A program made the translations under genes and the position numbers. A stretch of 24,633 bases of DNA. It comes from a virus. Location of the stretch: the IMG/VR virus record IMGVR_UViG_3300021964_000507, positions 1-24,633 of that record; one strand, 5' to 3'. Under the pieces are notes generated by a model. It was not told the origin of the DNA and ran no database searches. It worked only from the letters and a program-made list of their open reading frames with translations. Each line of letters starts with the position of its first letter. Position 1 is the first letter of the stretch. Of the stretch, positions 1 to 7,077 are shown piece by piece.

Positions 1-8
1 TCTGCCAT
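1..8 (-). CDS. start of a further minus-strand gene (cut by window edge)
   Basis: Only the first codons are visible. An ATG at position 8 reads leftwards as Met-Ala and then leaves the window. A GGAGG about 7 bases upstream is a good ribosome-binding site, and the ATG overlaps the TAA of the preceding gene as TAATG, the junction type used throughout this operon. The product cannot be identified. Confidence 0.55.
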
Positions 9-328
9 TAACTAACCTCCAAAAAGCTAACAATTATATGCAATCTATCTGCTGTTGTCGCTTGTGCTTTTAATATTTCACTTTCTTGTATTATAAGTGG
101 TTGTTCTAATAATTCAACTGTTGTATTTGAAGCAACTGATTTAGCCTTAAAAAGACTAAAAACATCAGAACCTGCAGTTAAAGTAATATCTATTGTATCA
201 GAACTCCCACTATCATTACTAATTAATATACTTTTAATAACTGTTTCTACTGCAGTTGGGCAAGTATATATCGTTGTATTATCAGTAGATGTTAAATCTG
301 CTTTTGCATTTTTAAAATTATTAGCCAA
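8..328 (-). CDS. small virion-type protein, unknown function, TTG start
   Basis: This 106-residue protein has a beta-rich, Ser/Thr-rich composition with no membrane segment or catalytic motif, as is usual for phage structural proteins. The start is TTG: no ATG or GTG occurs near the N-terminus, and an AAGGG lies about 8 bases upstream of the TTG. It overlaps the end of the preceding 63-residue gene by 8 bases, so the two are probably translationally coupled. Its position after the large stabilisation-like protein suggests a tail or neck accessory role, but that is inference only. No close family is recognised. Confidence 0.6.
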   Translation of the reverse strand: MANNFKNAKADLTSTDNTTIYTCPTAVETVIKSILISNDSGSSDTIDITLTAGSDVFSLFKAKSVASNTTVELLEQPLIIQESEILKAQATTADRLHIIVSFLEVS

Positions 329-512
329 AGAAAAATCCCTTTGCTGTTGCTTGGTCTTCAGTTTCTTGTGTTTGTGCCTGTGTTGTTCTGTTAACCTGTG
401 TCTGTTGTATTTCTAATGCAGATACAAGATTTCTTGCAAAATCATATATTTGTTTTGCTGAATCTAGGGCATTTAATCTATATACACTTGGAGGCTGTGG
501 TAATCTAATCAT
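321..512 (-). CDS. small hypothetical protein
   Basis: This 63-residue protein starts MIRLPQPPSVYRL, has a central helix-forming stretch (residues about 18-40) and ends in a Gln/Thr-rich tail with GFFFG. It overlaps the preceding 629-residue gene as ATGA and the next gene by 8 bases, so it sits inside a coupled trio. AGAGGA about 10 bases upstream is a plausible ribosome-binding site. Similar small proteins follow the large stabilisation-type protein in marine phages, but no function is known to me. Reality as a gene is supported mainly by the overlap pattern. Confidence 0.6.
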   Translation of the reverse strand: MIRLPQPPSVYRLNALDSAKQIYDFARNLVSALEIQQTQVNRTTQAQTQETEDQATAKGFFFG

Positions 513-2398
513 CTCATTGAATCCTCTTTTGCATTTATTCTAAAATCGCCTAATGACCATTCATCATTTGTGCCTGTACTTGAATATTTTACTGCTATTT
601 GTCTGCCTTTAGCTCTTGTACTTACTTTTTCAGTAGATTGTGTAATTGTAAATGGACCTTTTGTGGTTTCAGAACCATTTGGAAATTTACGACATTTAAA
701 TTCTAAGAATAAATTTGTATCACTTGTTAATGTTGCATCTGGTACAATTCTATCTATTAAAAAGGTTCTATTTCCAGTTTCGTCAATTTCAAGTTCTGAA
801 CTCTCGATAAAACAGTTCATCGCATCACCATTTGCACTTGTTCCGCTTTCATGGTCATATAATTTGGCATTAGCATCAAATGCAAAAGGTACATTTCTAA
901 AACCTTGTGCATCAAGCCAAACGTTTCTATCTAGTGTACCAACAGACCATACGTTTTCTACATAATTATATGTTACATAACTATCTGGTTCGGGATTATC
1001 TGAACCTGCTGAATTATCTTCGCTAACATAAAACCAAGTAATTTCGTTAAATTTTTTATTTTGTCCAACAAAAGTTTTATCAATAAATTGGTATTGTATT
1101 CTATTAAATACAAAGAATTTAACTGTGCATGGTAATTCTTGAACCGCTCCATTATAAACAAAAAAGTTACTTTTCCCCATCCAGTAAACATTACCATCAA
1201 CACTTATTGAACCATTTAATGCAACTGCACCACAATTAACAGCCAACAATCTAAAAGAAAATGTAAATGGTGGACCAACAAATGTCATTCCATATACAGC
1301 CTCATCAGTATTTATAAATGTTTCATCTTTTGTAGGTATAATAGATATAATTTTATTTCCCACCTCTAGTCTTTGGTCTCCAGATGTATTGGTTGCTGAA
1401 GGTGTAAAATTTGTAAAATCCTCTTGGTCTGAAAATCTAATTAACATTGGGTCAAGTGTTGTTGTACCTATATTGGTTGTGCCTCCAACTATAAGATGTC
1501 TATCTGGGAAAGATATTGCAATTGTTCTATTCTTTGTTGGCACGCCATCTGCACCTGCGAGACTTGATACCAATACGGCTCTTGAACTTTCGCCAGTTGA
1601 GGTATCCCAATAATATATTTGGCCATTTCTATTATTTGCTAATAAATCTTCTCCCCATAATTCTAAAGACCATTGTGTTGCCTCTAATGCAACCGTATCA
1701 CTTGTGACATCTCTTGCTGTTCCCCAAGTATCTTCGCCCCAAGTACCAACACCCCAACCTGTGGCAGTATCAGCACTCTGTATATTCATATTATCATCAC
1801 GACCAATAAGATATTTTATGTCTAAAGCCGTACCTCCACCGGTCGCACTACTTGTAGCCTGTGTCGGTGATTCTATTGTAAATGTATTAGCATCAACATA
1901 TGTAATTGAAAAACCTTCTATCCTATTTAGTGTATCTGCACTAATACCACCTACCGCAGTCGCTTCTTCTATAACTACAAAATCTCCATCTTTGGCACCA
2001 TGACCTGTATCTGTAACAGTAATTGTCGTAGAATCTTCGGTTGTTGCCAATGGGTTAGACAAATTAAGTGATGTTTTTCTTAAAGGTGTAATATCATACA
2101 AAACACCATTATTTATAATATATAAATGATTATGTGTACCAAGTGCAATTCTATCTATACCATCTGTATCAGCTCGCCAAAAGATTGCATTTTTAGGTTT
2201 GCCTTGTGCTAATATTTCGTCCTCTGTATTCACATTATTATAATATACCTCTTGTTCCCAACCACCAATTTTAGTAGGGTAACCATTTCTAAATCTAATT
2301 AGATTGCTATCAACATAGAATGGTCCATTTTTACCTGCAGAATATTCGGTAATATCTTTTACAATACCTGCATTTAATTTTAGAAGCCTATAACTCAA
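509..2398 (-). CDS. large virion protein, packaged-DNA stabilisation/tail-hub-like
   Basis: This 629-residue protein begins with a pattern seen in many podovirus-like phages: L.AGI..DIT.Y, then residues 29-48 with FRNGYPTKIGGWE. Beta-propeller-like repeats follow. Residues about 118-190 form a beta-rich insert (GHG..DGDFVVI, TFTI, ATSSATGGGT) found in other phage structural proteins. Residues 214-226 carry a Gly/Trp motif (GWGVGTWGEDTWG). The C-terminus (GRQIAVKYSS...W.LGDFRI) also fits that family. By analogy with P22 gp10-type proteins it may plug the neck or form the tail hub; this is family-level inference. The start is TTG, overlapping the lysozyme stop as TTGA with GGGGA about 9 bases upstream; no nearby ATG exists. 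Confidence 0.6.
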   Translation of the reverse strand: MSYRLLKLNAGIVKDITEYSAGKNGPFYVDSNLIRFRNGYPTKIGGWEQEVYYNNVNTEDEILAQGKPKNAIFWRADTDGIDRIALGTHNHLYIINNGVLYDITPLRKTSLNLSNPLATTEDSTTITVTDTGHGAKDGDFVVIEEATAVGGISADTLNRIEGFSITYVDANTFTIESPTQATSSATGGGTALDIKYLIGRDDNMNIQSADTATGWGVGTWGEDTWGTARDVTSDTVALEATQWSLELWGEDLLANNRNGQIYYWDTSTGESSRAVLVSSLAGADGVPTKNRTIAISFPDRHLIVGGTTNIGTTTLDPMLIRFSDQEDFTNFTPSATNTSGDQRLEVGNKIISIIPTKDETFINTDEAVYGMTFVGPPFTFSFRLLAVNCGAVALNGSISVDGNVYWMGKSNFFVYNGAVQELPCTVKFFVFNRIQYQFIDKTFVGQNKKFNEITWFYVSEDNSAGSDNPEPDSYVTYNYVENVWSVGTLDRNVWLDAQGFRNVPFAFDANAKLYDHESGTSANGDAMNCFIESSELEIDETGNRTFLIDRIVPDATLTSDTNLFLEFKCRKFPNGSETTKGPFTITQSTEKVSTRAKGRQIAVKYSSTGTNDEWSLGDFRINAKEDSMR

Positions 2399-2841
2399 AC
2401 TGCTATATTCCCCATTCTAGTACATAATCTTTCTGCCCTATTGGGAACCTGACGAAACCATTTTGAATTTCGCATCTCATTTTCTGCACCTTTCCAATCA
2501 TGGTTTGTTACATTTTCTTTCATGCGAATAAATTTAGATAAACGAGGTCGCCCAAGATTGAACATCATATTGGCAATAATTAATTGTGCCTCGTCTGGTA
2601 AAGTATAAAACTCATCATAAAGAATGGTACAATCTTCAAGTACCTTTTCAACGTCTTTTAAGAAGGCCTCGTTAACTCTTTCTTCGCTAACCTCTGTACC
2701 TACCTCATAATCGTTTTCTGGGTCTGTAGACCTGCATAAATGCCCAATACCAAATGTTTTATATCCTAAATGGTCTAAATATACTTCGTATTTCACACCT
2801 TCGTCTTCAATTAATTCTGTTTTTAGCTGTTCAATATCCAT
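2395..2841 (-). CDS. endolysin, T4-type lysozyme (GH24 muramidase)
   Basis: This 148-residue muramidase cleaves the MurNAc-GlcNAc bond of peptidoglycan at lysis. The T4-lysozyme catalytic triad is visible with the T4 spacing: E14 in the EDEG motif, D23 nine residues later and T29 fifteen residues later, followed by GIGHL (residues 31-35). The C-terminal half has the NMMFNLG and W.....R....R motifs of the family. There is no signal peptide or membrane segment, so release should depend on a holin, and a 3-TM holin is encoded two genes upstream. The start abuts the stop of the zinc-ribbon gene and the stop overlaps the next gene's TTG. Length is close to T4 lysozyme, so it looks intact. Confidence 0.93.
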   Translation of the reverse strand: MDIEQLKTELIEDEGVKYEVYLDHLGYKTFGIGHLCRSTDPENDYEVGTEVSEERVNEAFLKDVEKVLEDCTILYDEFYTLPDEAQLIIANMMFNLGRPRLSKFIRMKENVTNHDWKGAENEMRNSKWFRQVPNRAERLCTRMGNIAV

Positions 2842-3027
2842 CTAAGCCTCTTTCAAAACATCTAATGCCGACCATGCAGAATATTTAGAGCGACTTAAAT
2901 CAACGTCTTCTTCAATTAATTCACAAGCAGGACATATATATCTTATTGTTTGTATAACATCTTCTTTAACAAGAATTTGTTTCTGCATATTTATTTTACA
3001 TCTAAAACAGAATTTATTTTCACTCAT
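2842..3027 (-). CDS. small zinc-ribbon protein
   Basis: This 61-residue protein has two CxxC knuckles, C7-F-R-C10 and C32-P-A-C35, about 22 residues apart. That is the layout of a rubredoxin-like zinc ribbon that binds one Zn2+. The C-terminal part is acidic and helical. It overlaps the holin stop as ATGA and ends exactly at the base before the lysozyme ATG, so it is embedded in the lysis cassette. Such ribbons may bind nucleic acid or protein; which applies here cannot be read from the sequence. An AAGGGA precedes the start. Confidence 0.75.
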   Translation of the reverse strand: MSENKFCFRCKINMQKQILVKEDVIQTIRYICPACELIEEDVDLSRSKYSAWSALDVLKEA

Positions 3028-3419
3028 TTTGTTAATCCCTTTTGCTTTTCGTATGTCCTAAGTCCCCCTATGCCAAGCATTCCGCCGAGAACGGTTAAGA
3101 GTGTACCCATATCAAATTCTGGCAAATCTGGTAATTCTGCACCTGCAAAAGTGGCACCAAATATAATTAAATCTTTTATGATAAAATGATAGGCAAAGGC
3201 AATCGCACATACCCAACCAACTGCAGGTCGCCAACCACCCTTGAATATAGAACCAGATTGGGCTTCAGCCTTGTTAATTTCTAACTGAGCAAGCAAAGCC
3301 TCTTGGGCGTGTTTTTCAGACATGGTGGCTATCTCGTGGGCGAGTTTGGCCTTTTGGTCGGCATCTGGTATAAATTTATCTAATAAACCTGTAACTGGTC
3401 CAATAAGTGCCTGTAACAT
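3024..3419 (-). CDS. holin, 3-TM gene-transfer-agent type
   Basis: This 131-residue membrane protein probably forms the inner-membrane lesion that releases the lysozyme. It has an N-terminal amphipathic segment (IGPVTGLLDKFIPDADQKAKL), a charged helix (residues 22-52), then a GGWRPAVGW motif (61-69) leading into hydrophobic segments at about 65-92 and 105-121. This architecture, with the WRP..GW motif, matches the family named holin of 3 TMs for gene-transfer-agent release. The gene is immediately upstream of the zinc ribbon and lysozyme genes, as expected for a lysis cassette. GTGGGG lies upstream of the ATG. The lysis timing role is family knowledge and is not visible here. Confidence 0.85.
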   Translation of the reverse strand: MLQALIGPVTGLLDKFIPDADQKAKLAHEIATMSEKHAQEALLAQLEINKAEAQSGSIFKGGWRPAVGWVCAIAFAYHFIIKDLIIFGATFAGAELPDLPEFDMGTLLTVLGGMLGIGGLRTYEKQKGLTK

Positions 3420-3428
3420 ATAACCCCA

Positions 3429-3575
3429 CTAACTTCCGCATCTTGGACATTTTTTTCTATCAAACTTACTATCTATCCATACTTTACCATAATACAATAT
3501 AAATAGCCAAAAAGTAAATAAAACTCCCTCAATATAACTTAAATCATTCCAAGCATCTAAAACTATATTTTCCAT
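3429..3575 (-). CDS. 48-residue membrane mini-protein with C-terminal CPRCG
   Basis: This ORF reads from an ATG at 3575 with a strong GGGAGG about 6 bases upstream. The product has one hydrophobic segment (residues about 16-34, VLFTFWLFILYYG), a short basic linker and the C-terminal motif KKCPRCGS. It overlaps the upstream 70-residue gene by 13 bases, ends 10 bases before the holin start and fills an otherwise unexplained gap. The predicted topology is one membrane helix with a Cys2 tail that could be half of a zinc or disulfide site. It could be a lysis accessory, for example an antiholin or a partner of the neighbouring Cys-containing proteins; that is inference. Confidence 0.7.
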   Translation of the reverse strand: MENIVLDAWNDLSYIEGVLFTFWLFILYYGKVWIDSKFDRKKCPRCGS

Positions 3576-3775
3576 TCCAACCTCCCTATTGGCAACTCTT
3601 TACATGAATATTTAAAAGGTTTCCAAAGCGGATAATATTTATCAACTTGCCTACTAATTTCTAATGCTCTCTGTTTACATTCTTGTTTTGTTTCGTAGGG
3701 ACCTCTTGTATCTTCTAGTGTCTGGCATTTTTGAGGCATTGATATCACACAAATCGTAACAAATGCCTTAAACAT
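3563..3775 (-). CDS. small secreted Cys-containing protein
   Basis: This 70-residue protein starts with a hydrophobic segment (MFKAFVTICVISM) that could act as a short export signal or anchor. A small domain follows with cysteines at 9, 17, 33 and 58 and the pattern GPYETKQEC...RA...P...YSC. I know this pattern from small secreted proteins of marine phages whose function is unsettled. Two disulfides in the periplasm would be possible. It overlaps the EF-hand membrane gene as TAATG and the 48-residue membrane gene by 13 bases. A spanin-like role is conceivable from position only: no lipobox is present. Confidence 0.7.
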   Translation of the reverse strand: MFKAFVTICVISMPQKCQTLEDTRGPYETKQECKQRALEISRQVDKYYPLWKPFKYSCKELPIGRLEWKI

Positions 3776-4086
3776 TATTTTTTATTCATGAAAGCAGATG
3801 CACCCATATATGCACCCACAATACCAGCACCGCTGATATAGAAAAGATTAGAAATATCTGCCAAAGCCTTAACTCTTTCAATATCAACAAAGAACATTGA
3901 ACCAGTAAACAAACCCATAGCAACCAAACTTGCAGTTGCCATGCGCCTTTGTGCCCTTTGTTTTCGTAAATCATGTTCTAATTTTTTTATTTCAGTAACG
4001 TGAGCCAGTTCTTCATCTGATACAACACCATCGCCATCAGCATCATATTCATTATATTTACTATTATTTTCTAAAGATTTTTTCAT
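3775..4086 (-). CDS. membrane protein with a canonical EF-hand loop
   Basis: This 103-residue protein contains a textbook 12-residue EF-hand calcium loop, D15-A-D17-G-D19-G-V-V-S-D-E-E26, with Asp at positions 1, 3 and 5, Gly at 6 and Glu at 12. A charged, coiled-coil-like helix follows (residues about 28-50), then two hydrophobic segments at about 51-68 and 77-99. The likely topology puts the EF hand on one membrane face. It sits at the head of the lysis group and is coupled by TAATG to the next gene. Only one EF hand is present, so dimerisation or weak binding would be expected. No clear ribosome-binding site precedes the ATG. Calcium binding is inferred from the motif. Confidence 0.75.
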   Translation of the reverse strand: MKKSLENNSKYNEYDADGDGVVSDEELAHVTEIKKLEHDLRKQRAQRRMATASLVAMGLFTGSMFFVDIERVKALADISNLFYISGAGIVGAYMGASAFMNKK

Positions 4087-4104
4087 ATTTATAATCTTTG
4101 AAAA

Positions 4105-4518
4105 TTATGATTTAGGATATTTATCTTTAATTGCTTTGATTGTACCTTTCCAACCATCAATGCCATTGTGATAAATGTCATCTAACTGTTCGCCTATAGA
4201 TGGATACCCTGCTACTCTTTTATCTGCATATGTCATGTTAGCAATTCTATCTGCTTCAGCTTGAGCTTCGGCATCTGCTATAGCTTGTTTTTCTGTAGCA
4301 AATTTTGTTTCAAAACCATAAGAAGATATATCAGATATAGTTGCATTTGGTGTATCATCTTTATATTCAATTTCTCCACTTGTACCATCCCATTGAATAG
4401 CATGAATATTACTATCAACAAAACCAACAAAGTTTACTGAGTCTATATTTTCACCATCAATAGCAATTCTTGCTGTATTGTCTGCTTCGCCTTCATATGT
4501 ATACATTATTTTAGCCAT
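4105..4518 (-). CDS. tail-fibre-assembly-like / tail accessory protein
   Basis: This 137-residue protein has a beta-rich N-terminal half, an Ala-rich helix (residues about 75-95) and a conserved C-terminal block: YADKRVAGYPSIGEQLDDIYHNG, then W123 and IKDKYPK. The C-terminal pattern (R.A.YP.I.EQLD...G...W...I...K.KYP) is common in phage proteins encoded beside tail fibres, some named fibre-assembly proteins. The gene lies two genes after the tail fibre in this operon. AGGAG lies 7 bases before the ATG. Chaperone versus virion component cannot be decided from sequence. Confidence 0.65.
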   Translation of the reverse strand: MAKIMYTYEGEADNTARIAIDGENIDSVNFVGFVDSNIHAIQWDGTSGEIEYKDDTPNATISDISSYGFETKFATEKQAIADAEAQAEADRIANMTYADKRVAGYPSIGEQLDDIYHNGIDGWKGTIKAIKDKYPKS

Positions 4519-4528
4519 CTTTTATCTC

Positions 4529-5125
4529 CTATTGTGCTATATAATACCAACCAGTAGCTATGTATTTATCGTGTGTATAAACTGCATTACCTCTGTGTGT
4601 ATGTGTCCAATCAGCAGGGAAGAAACATACCCTACCTTTTTTTGGTTGTACCTTAATACCATATTCTAAAAATTCTGTTTCACCTTCACCTTCAGGAATA
4701 TCATTTAAATATATAGTCCATGTTAGACATCTACTACCATCAGATGTACCTCTTTCACAATGCCATACATGAAAACCCCCTTTTGGTGGTGTTTTTTGCA
4801 CCTTAACAGCATGGCTATAAAAATTATGGCAAGTTCCTAACGAAGGATAATCTTCCATATATAATTTAAGACCTTCATCTAATATTTGATTGGTTTCTTG
4901 TTGTAAATCTAATGCGTTATTATGTGCTTCATTGAAAAATATAGATAAATCTTTTCTTCTTTTTGCACCATATTGTTCTGTGCCATTATTGATACTCGTT
5001 TGCATCAATGAAGTATTGTTCGCTATCTCTTCAAACTTAGCAATCATTCTATTACAATAATCATTTGATGCTATATCATATGAGCTAATAAATGTTAGAT
5101 TTTTTACTTTAGTCATATCATTCAT
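4529..5125 (-). CDS. 2-oxoglutarate/Fe(II)-dependent oxygenase (prolyl-4-hydroxylase-like)
   Basis: This 198-residue enzyme carries the double-stranded beta-helix signature of the superfamily. The iron facial triad is H122-C-E124 plus a distal His, H175 or H177 in FPADWTHTHRG. A basic residue that would bind 2-oxoglutarate follows as K187 in DKYIATGWY, in place of the usual Arg. The family couples 2-oxoglutarate decarboxylation to hydroxylation of a protein, nucleic acid or small molecule; the substrate is not evident. It starts inside the stop of the Cys4 gene (ATGA), directly downstream of the tail fibre. The first His-x-acid uses Glu rather than the commoner Asp, which is tolerated in some members. 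The full domain is present. Confidence 0.88.
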   Translation of the reverse strand: MNDMTKVKNLTFISSYDIASNDYCNRMIAKFEEIANNTSLMQTSINNGTEQYGAKRRKDLSIFFNEAHNNALDLQQETNQILDEGLKLYMEDYPSLGTCHNFYSHAVKVQKTPPKGGFHVWHCERGTSDGSRCLTWTIYLNDIPEGEGETEFLEYGIKVQPKKGRVCFFPADWTHTHRGNAVYTHDKYIATGWYYIAQ

Positions 5126-5427
5126 TGTGAAATTACCTTGTTATTTTTTAGCTCCATAAACTTAGAAAGCTCTAATAAATTTTGATTTGACTCATTAGCC
5201 TTTACCATTTCATTTCTAAATGACTCTATAGCACCACCAGTTTGTCTTGATTGCATAGCATTTTCTACTAACAACATTGGCAACCATGCCATAGCACAAG
5301 CATACTCATCTACTTCTTTACCATCATTTGGATTTGTGCCTTTCATTTGCACAAACCATGCACACTTAAATTGTTTACATTTTTTAAAATTATTTAATGG
5401 ACAATTATCTTGTACTTCTAATTTCAT
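5122..5427 (-). CDS. Cys4 protein of unknown function
   Basis: This 101-residue protein has four cysteines in the first half (C9, C17, C22, C44) arranged C-x7-C-x4-C-x21-C, with the motif CPLNNFKKCKQFKCAW. A hydrophobic AMAWLPMLLVENAM helix and a C-terminal charged helix follow. Very similar small proteins occur in marine phages, and I know of no assigned function. The cysteines could hold zinc or an iron-sulfur cluster. It lies 1 base after the tail-fibre stop and overlaps the oxygenase start as ATGA, so fibre, Cys4 protein and oxygenase are probably made together. AAGGA precedes the start. Confidence 0.75.
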   Translation of the reverse strand: MKLEVQDNCPLNNFKKCKQFKCAWFVQMKGTNPNDGKEVDEYACAMAWLPMLLVENAMQSRQTGGAIESFRNEMVKANESNQNLLELSKFMELKNNKVISQ

Positions 5428-5428
5428 A

Positions 5429-6643
5429 TTAGTCCTTATTAGCTATAATAAAATCTACATAGTTAACATTAATAGATGCAGTAGATGCACCAACTGCTAA
5501 GTTACCTGCTGTTATATTACCACTAAGAGTTGGACTACCAGTCAGGCTACCACTCAAGTTATGACCGTGATTGTGAGAACCACCACCTCCAGTATTAGCT
5601 GAATTAACATTAGCATTAGTACCTTCAGTAGCGTAATTGATGATATTAGAAGGTCCGCCTTCAGCTACCTTTACTGGTATACTATGACTATGACTTGGTA
5701 TTTGACTTGTTGTTAATGTTGTATTTGAGATGTTACCACTTATACTCACAGCCAAGTTTCCAGCACTAACAGTTTGATTTGTTCCGGGATTACCACTAAC
5801 AGAACCACCTGCAACACTTGGAGTTCCAAAAGCAGTACTAAATGCAGAACTACCACCAGTACCAACAGTACCAGTTACAATCCTTAGTGCTTTATCATCA
5901 TGTGTTGTTTGCTTTGTCCAACCAGTAGGTGCTGCAGTTTGTTGGAACAACATTGATGTGCCTGAAGGGAATGGTTCTGCATTTGCTACTGCAGTTGTAA
6001 CATACTCTGTTGTTGCTAACTGTGTTGTGTTTGTTCCTGCACTAGCAGTAGGAGCGGCAGGTGTACCTGTAAATGTAGGGCTTGCAATATCTGCCTTTGT
6101 TGATAAATCAACAGTAGCAAAAGATAATGTACCACTTCCGTTTGTTGATAGAAATTGACCATTTGTTCCATCAGATGTTGGAAATGTTAGTCCGTTTATT
6201 GCACCTATACCAAATTCTGCAAATGCATCAACTACCTTAGCAGTTGAGCCTGCACCATCTAAATAAACTGCTCTTGTTCGACCATTTTCGATATTAACAG
6301 TTGCACCAGAACCTTGCTTAATAGTTATAGTTTGACTGCCTGTTGTGGCATTTTCTATAAACTGAAGCCTACTGATTGTATTTGGACCAATAGTTAAAGT
6401 TCTTGTTGCAGTTAATGTTGCAGAAGATGTTACTCTGAAGTAAATTGCTCTTGCGGGGTCTGCTGAACCATCTGCTACAGTTGTTGTTGCATTAGCATCT
6501 GTAGTAAAACAATCTTGTGTATCAAAACTTAGTGCTTGAGCAATATTAGATAGATTCCCATTGGTTATTGTGCCCCAAGTTCCACTAGCATCGCCAGTCC
6601 CCAATTCATTTAATCGTAAATCATTATCGTAGCTACTTGCCAT
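5429..6643 (-). CDS. tail fibre / receptor-binding protein
   Basis: This 404-residue protein starts with a virion-attachment type segment (YDNDLRLNELGTGDASGTWG). Residues about 183-215 match the lambda Stf-like fibre repeat (K...ASPTFTGTPAAPTA...T.QLATTEYV). Residues 226-258 (FPSGTSMLFQQ.A.P.GWTK...DKALRIVTG) and the TSQIPSHSHS motif (312-321) are typical of phage fibre or collar tip domains. The tip is Gly-rich and contains two His-rich sites, HSH at 318-320 and HNHGH at 357-361, which may bind metal as in T4 gp37. It probably recognises a host surface receptor. AAGGAG lies 8 bases before the ATG. The protein looks complete and ends with a beta strand. Confidence 0.88.
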   Translation of the reverse strand: MASSYDNDLRLNELGTGDASGTWGTITNGNLSNIAQALSFDTQDCFTTDANATTTVADGSADPARAIYFRVTSSATLTATRTLTIGPNTISRLQFIENATTGSQTITIKQGSGATVNIENGRTRAVYLDGAGSTAKVVDAFAEFGIGAINGLTFPTSDGTNGQFLSTNGSGTLSFATVDLSTKADIASPTFTGTPAAPTASAGTNTTQLATTEYVTTAVANAEPFPSGTSMLFQQTAAPTGWTKQTTHDDKALRIVTGTVGTGGSSAFSTAFGTPSVAGGSVSGNPGTNQTVSAGNLAVSISGNISNTTLTTSQIPSHSHSIPVKVAEGGPSNIINYATEGTNANVNSANTGGGGSHNHGHNLSGSLTGSPTLSGNITAGNLAVGASTASINVNYVDFIIANKD

Positions 6644-6658
6644 TACTGAAACTCCTTA

Positions 6659-7075
6659 TTAGGCTATGGTAATAATCGCATTTGCTCCTGCCGCTGGAAA
6701 CACTATTCTAAATGTACCAGAAGAAACAGTAAAATCACCACCAAAATTTAATATCGCTATAGCCTTATCTGAATTGGTACTATTATAGATTAATGCACCT
6801 CTAGCAGTAAAACTAGCACTTGTCCATGTTGGGTCATCAGCATCAAAATATGCAGTAGTTCCAGAAGTATCTACTGTTTGGTTTGTTAGAGTTACACCAC
6901 CTGCTGTATAACCTGTTCCAGTTATTTCATTAGATGTGGTATATGCTGTTGTTGTTGCATCTAGCGAGGCAGAACTACTATAAAGAGCTATCTTTAATGT
7001 ATCTGATGCTAGATTATGTCCTTCTTGCAATATTTCTGACTTAAATGAAGTCGCCATTGCTTGTGTTATAGCCAT
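6659..7075 (-). CDS. virion structural protein (tail-associated, conserved)
   Basis: This 138-residue protein has the pattern FK.EIL.G.HN....TLKIALYSSSASLDATTTAYTTSNEI.G.GYTAGG near the N-terminus, known from many phage structural genes just upstream of tail fibres. The second half is beta-rich and ends in hydrophobic strands. The precise role is unknown; tail or fibre-base attachment is suggested by its place between the adaptor-like gene and the fibre. AAGGAGG lies 9 bases upstream of the ATG. There are no membrane or catalytic motifs. Confidence 0.75.
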   Translation of the reverse strand: MAITQAMATSFKSEILQEGHNLASDTLKIALYSSSASLDATTTAYTTSNEITGTGYTAGGVTLTNQTVDTSGTTAYFDADDPTWTSASFTARGALIYNSTNSDKAIAILNFGGDFTVSSGTFRIVFPAAGANAIITIA

Positions 7076-7077
7076 TG

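Noticed and set aside
570-965. Plus-strand open frame of 131 codons inside the stabilisation-like gene
   Set aside because: No promoter or ribosome-binding site, and no recognisable motif. The opposite strand encodes a continuous protein with family motifs.
973-1203. Minus-strand second-frame open frame within the stabilisation-like gene
   Set aside because: Fully internal, Leu/Lys-rich by AT bias and without a ribosome-binding site. It is a frame shadow, not an overlap gene like those at 14842 or 22888.
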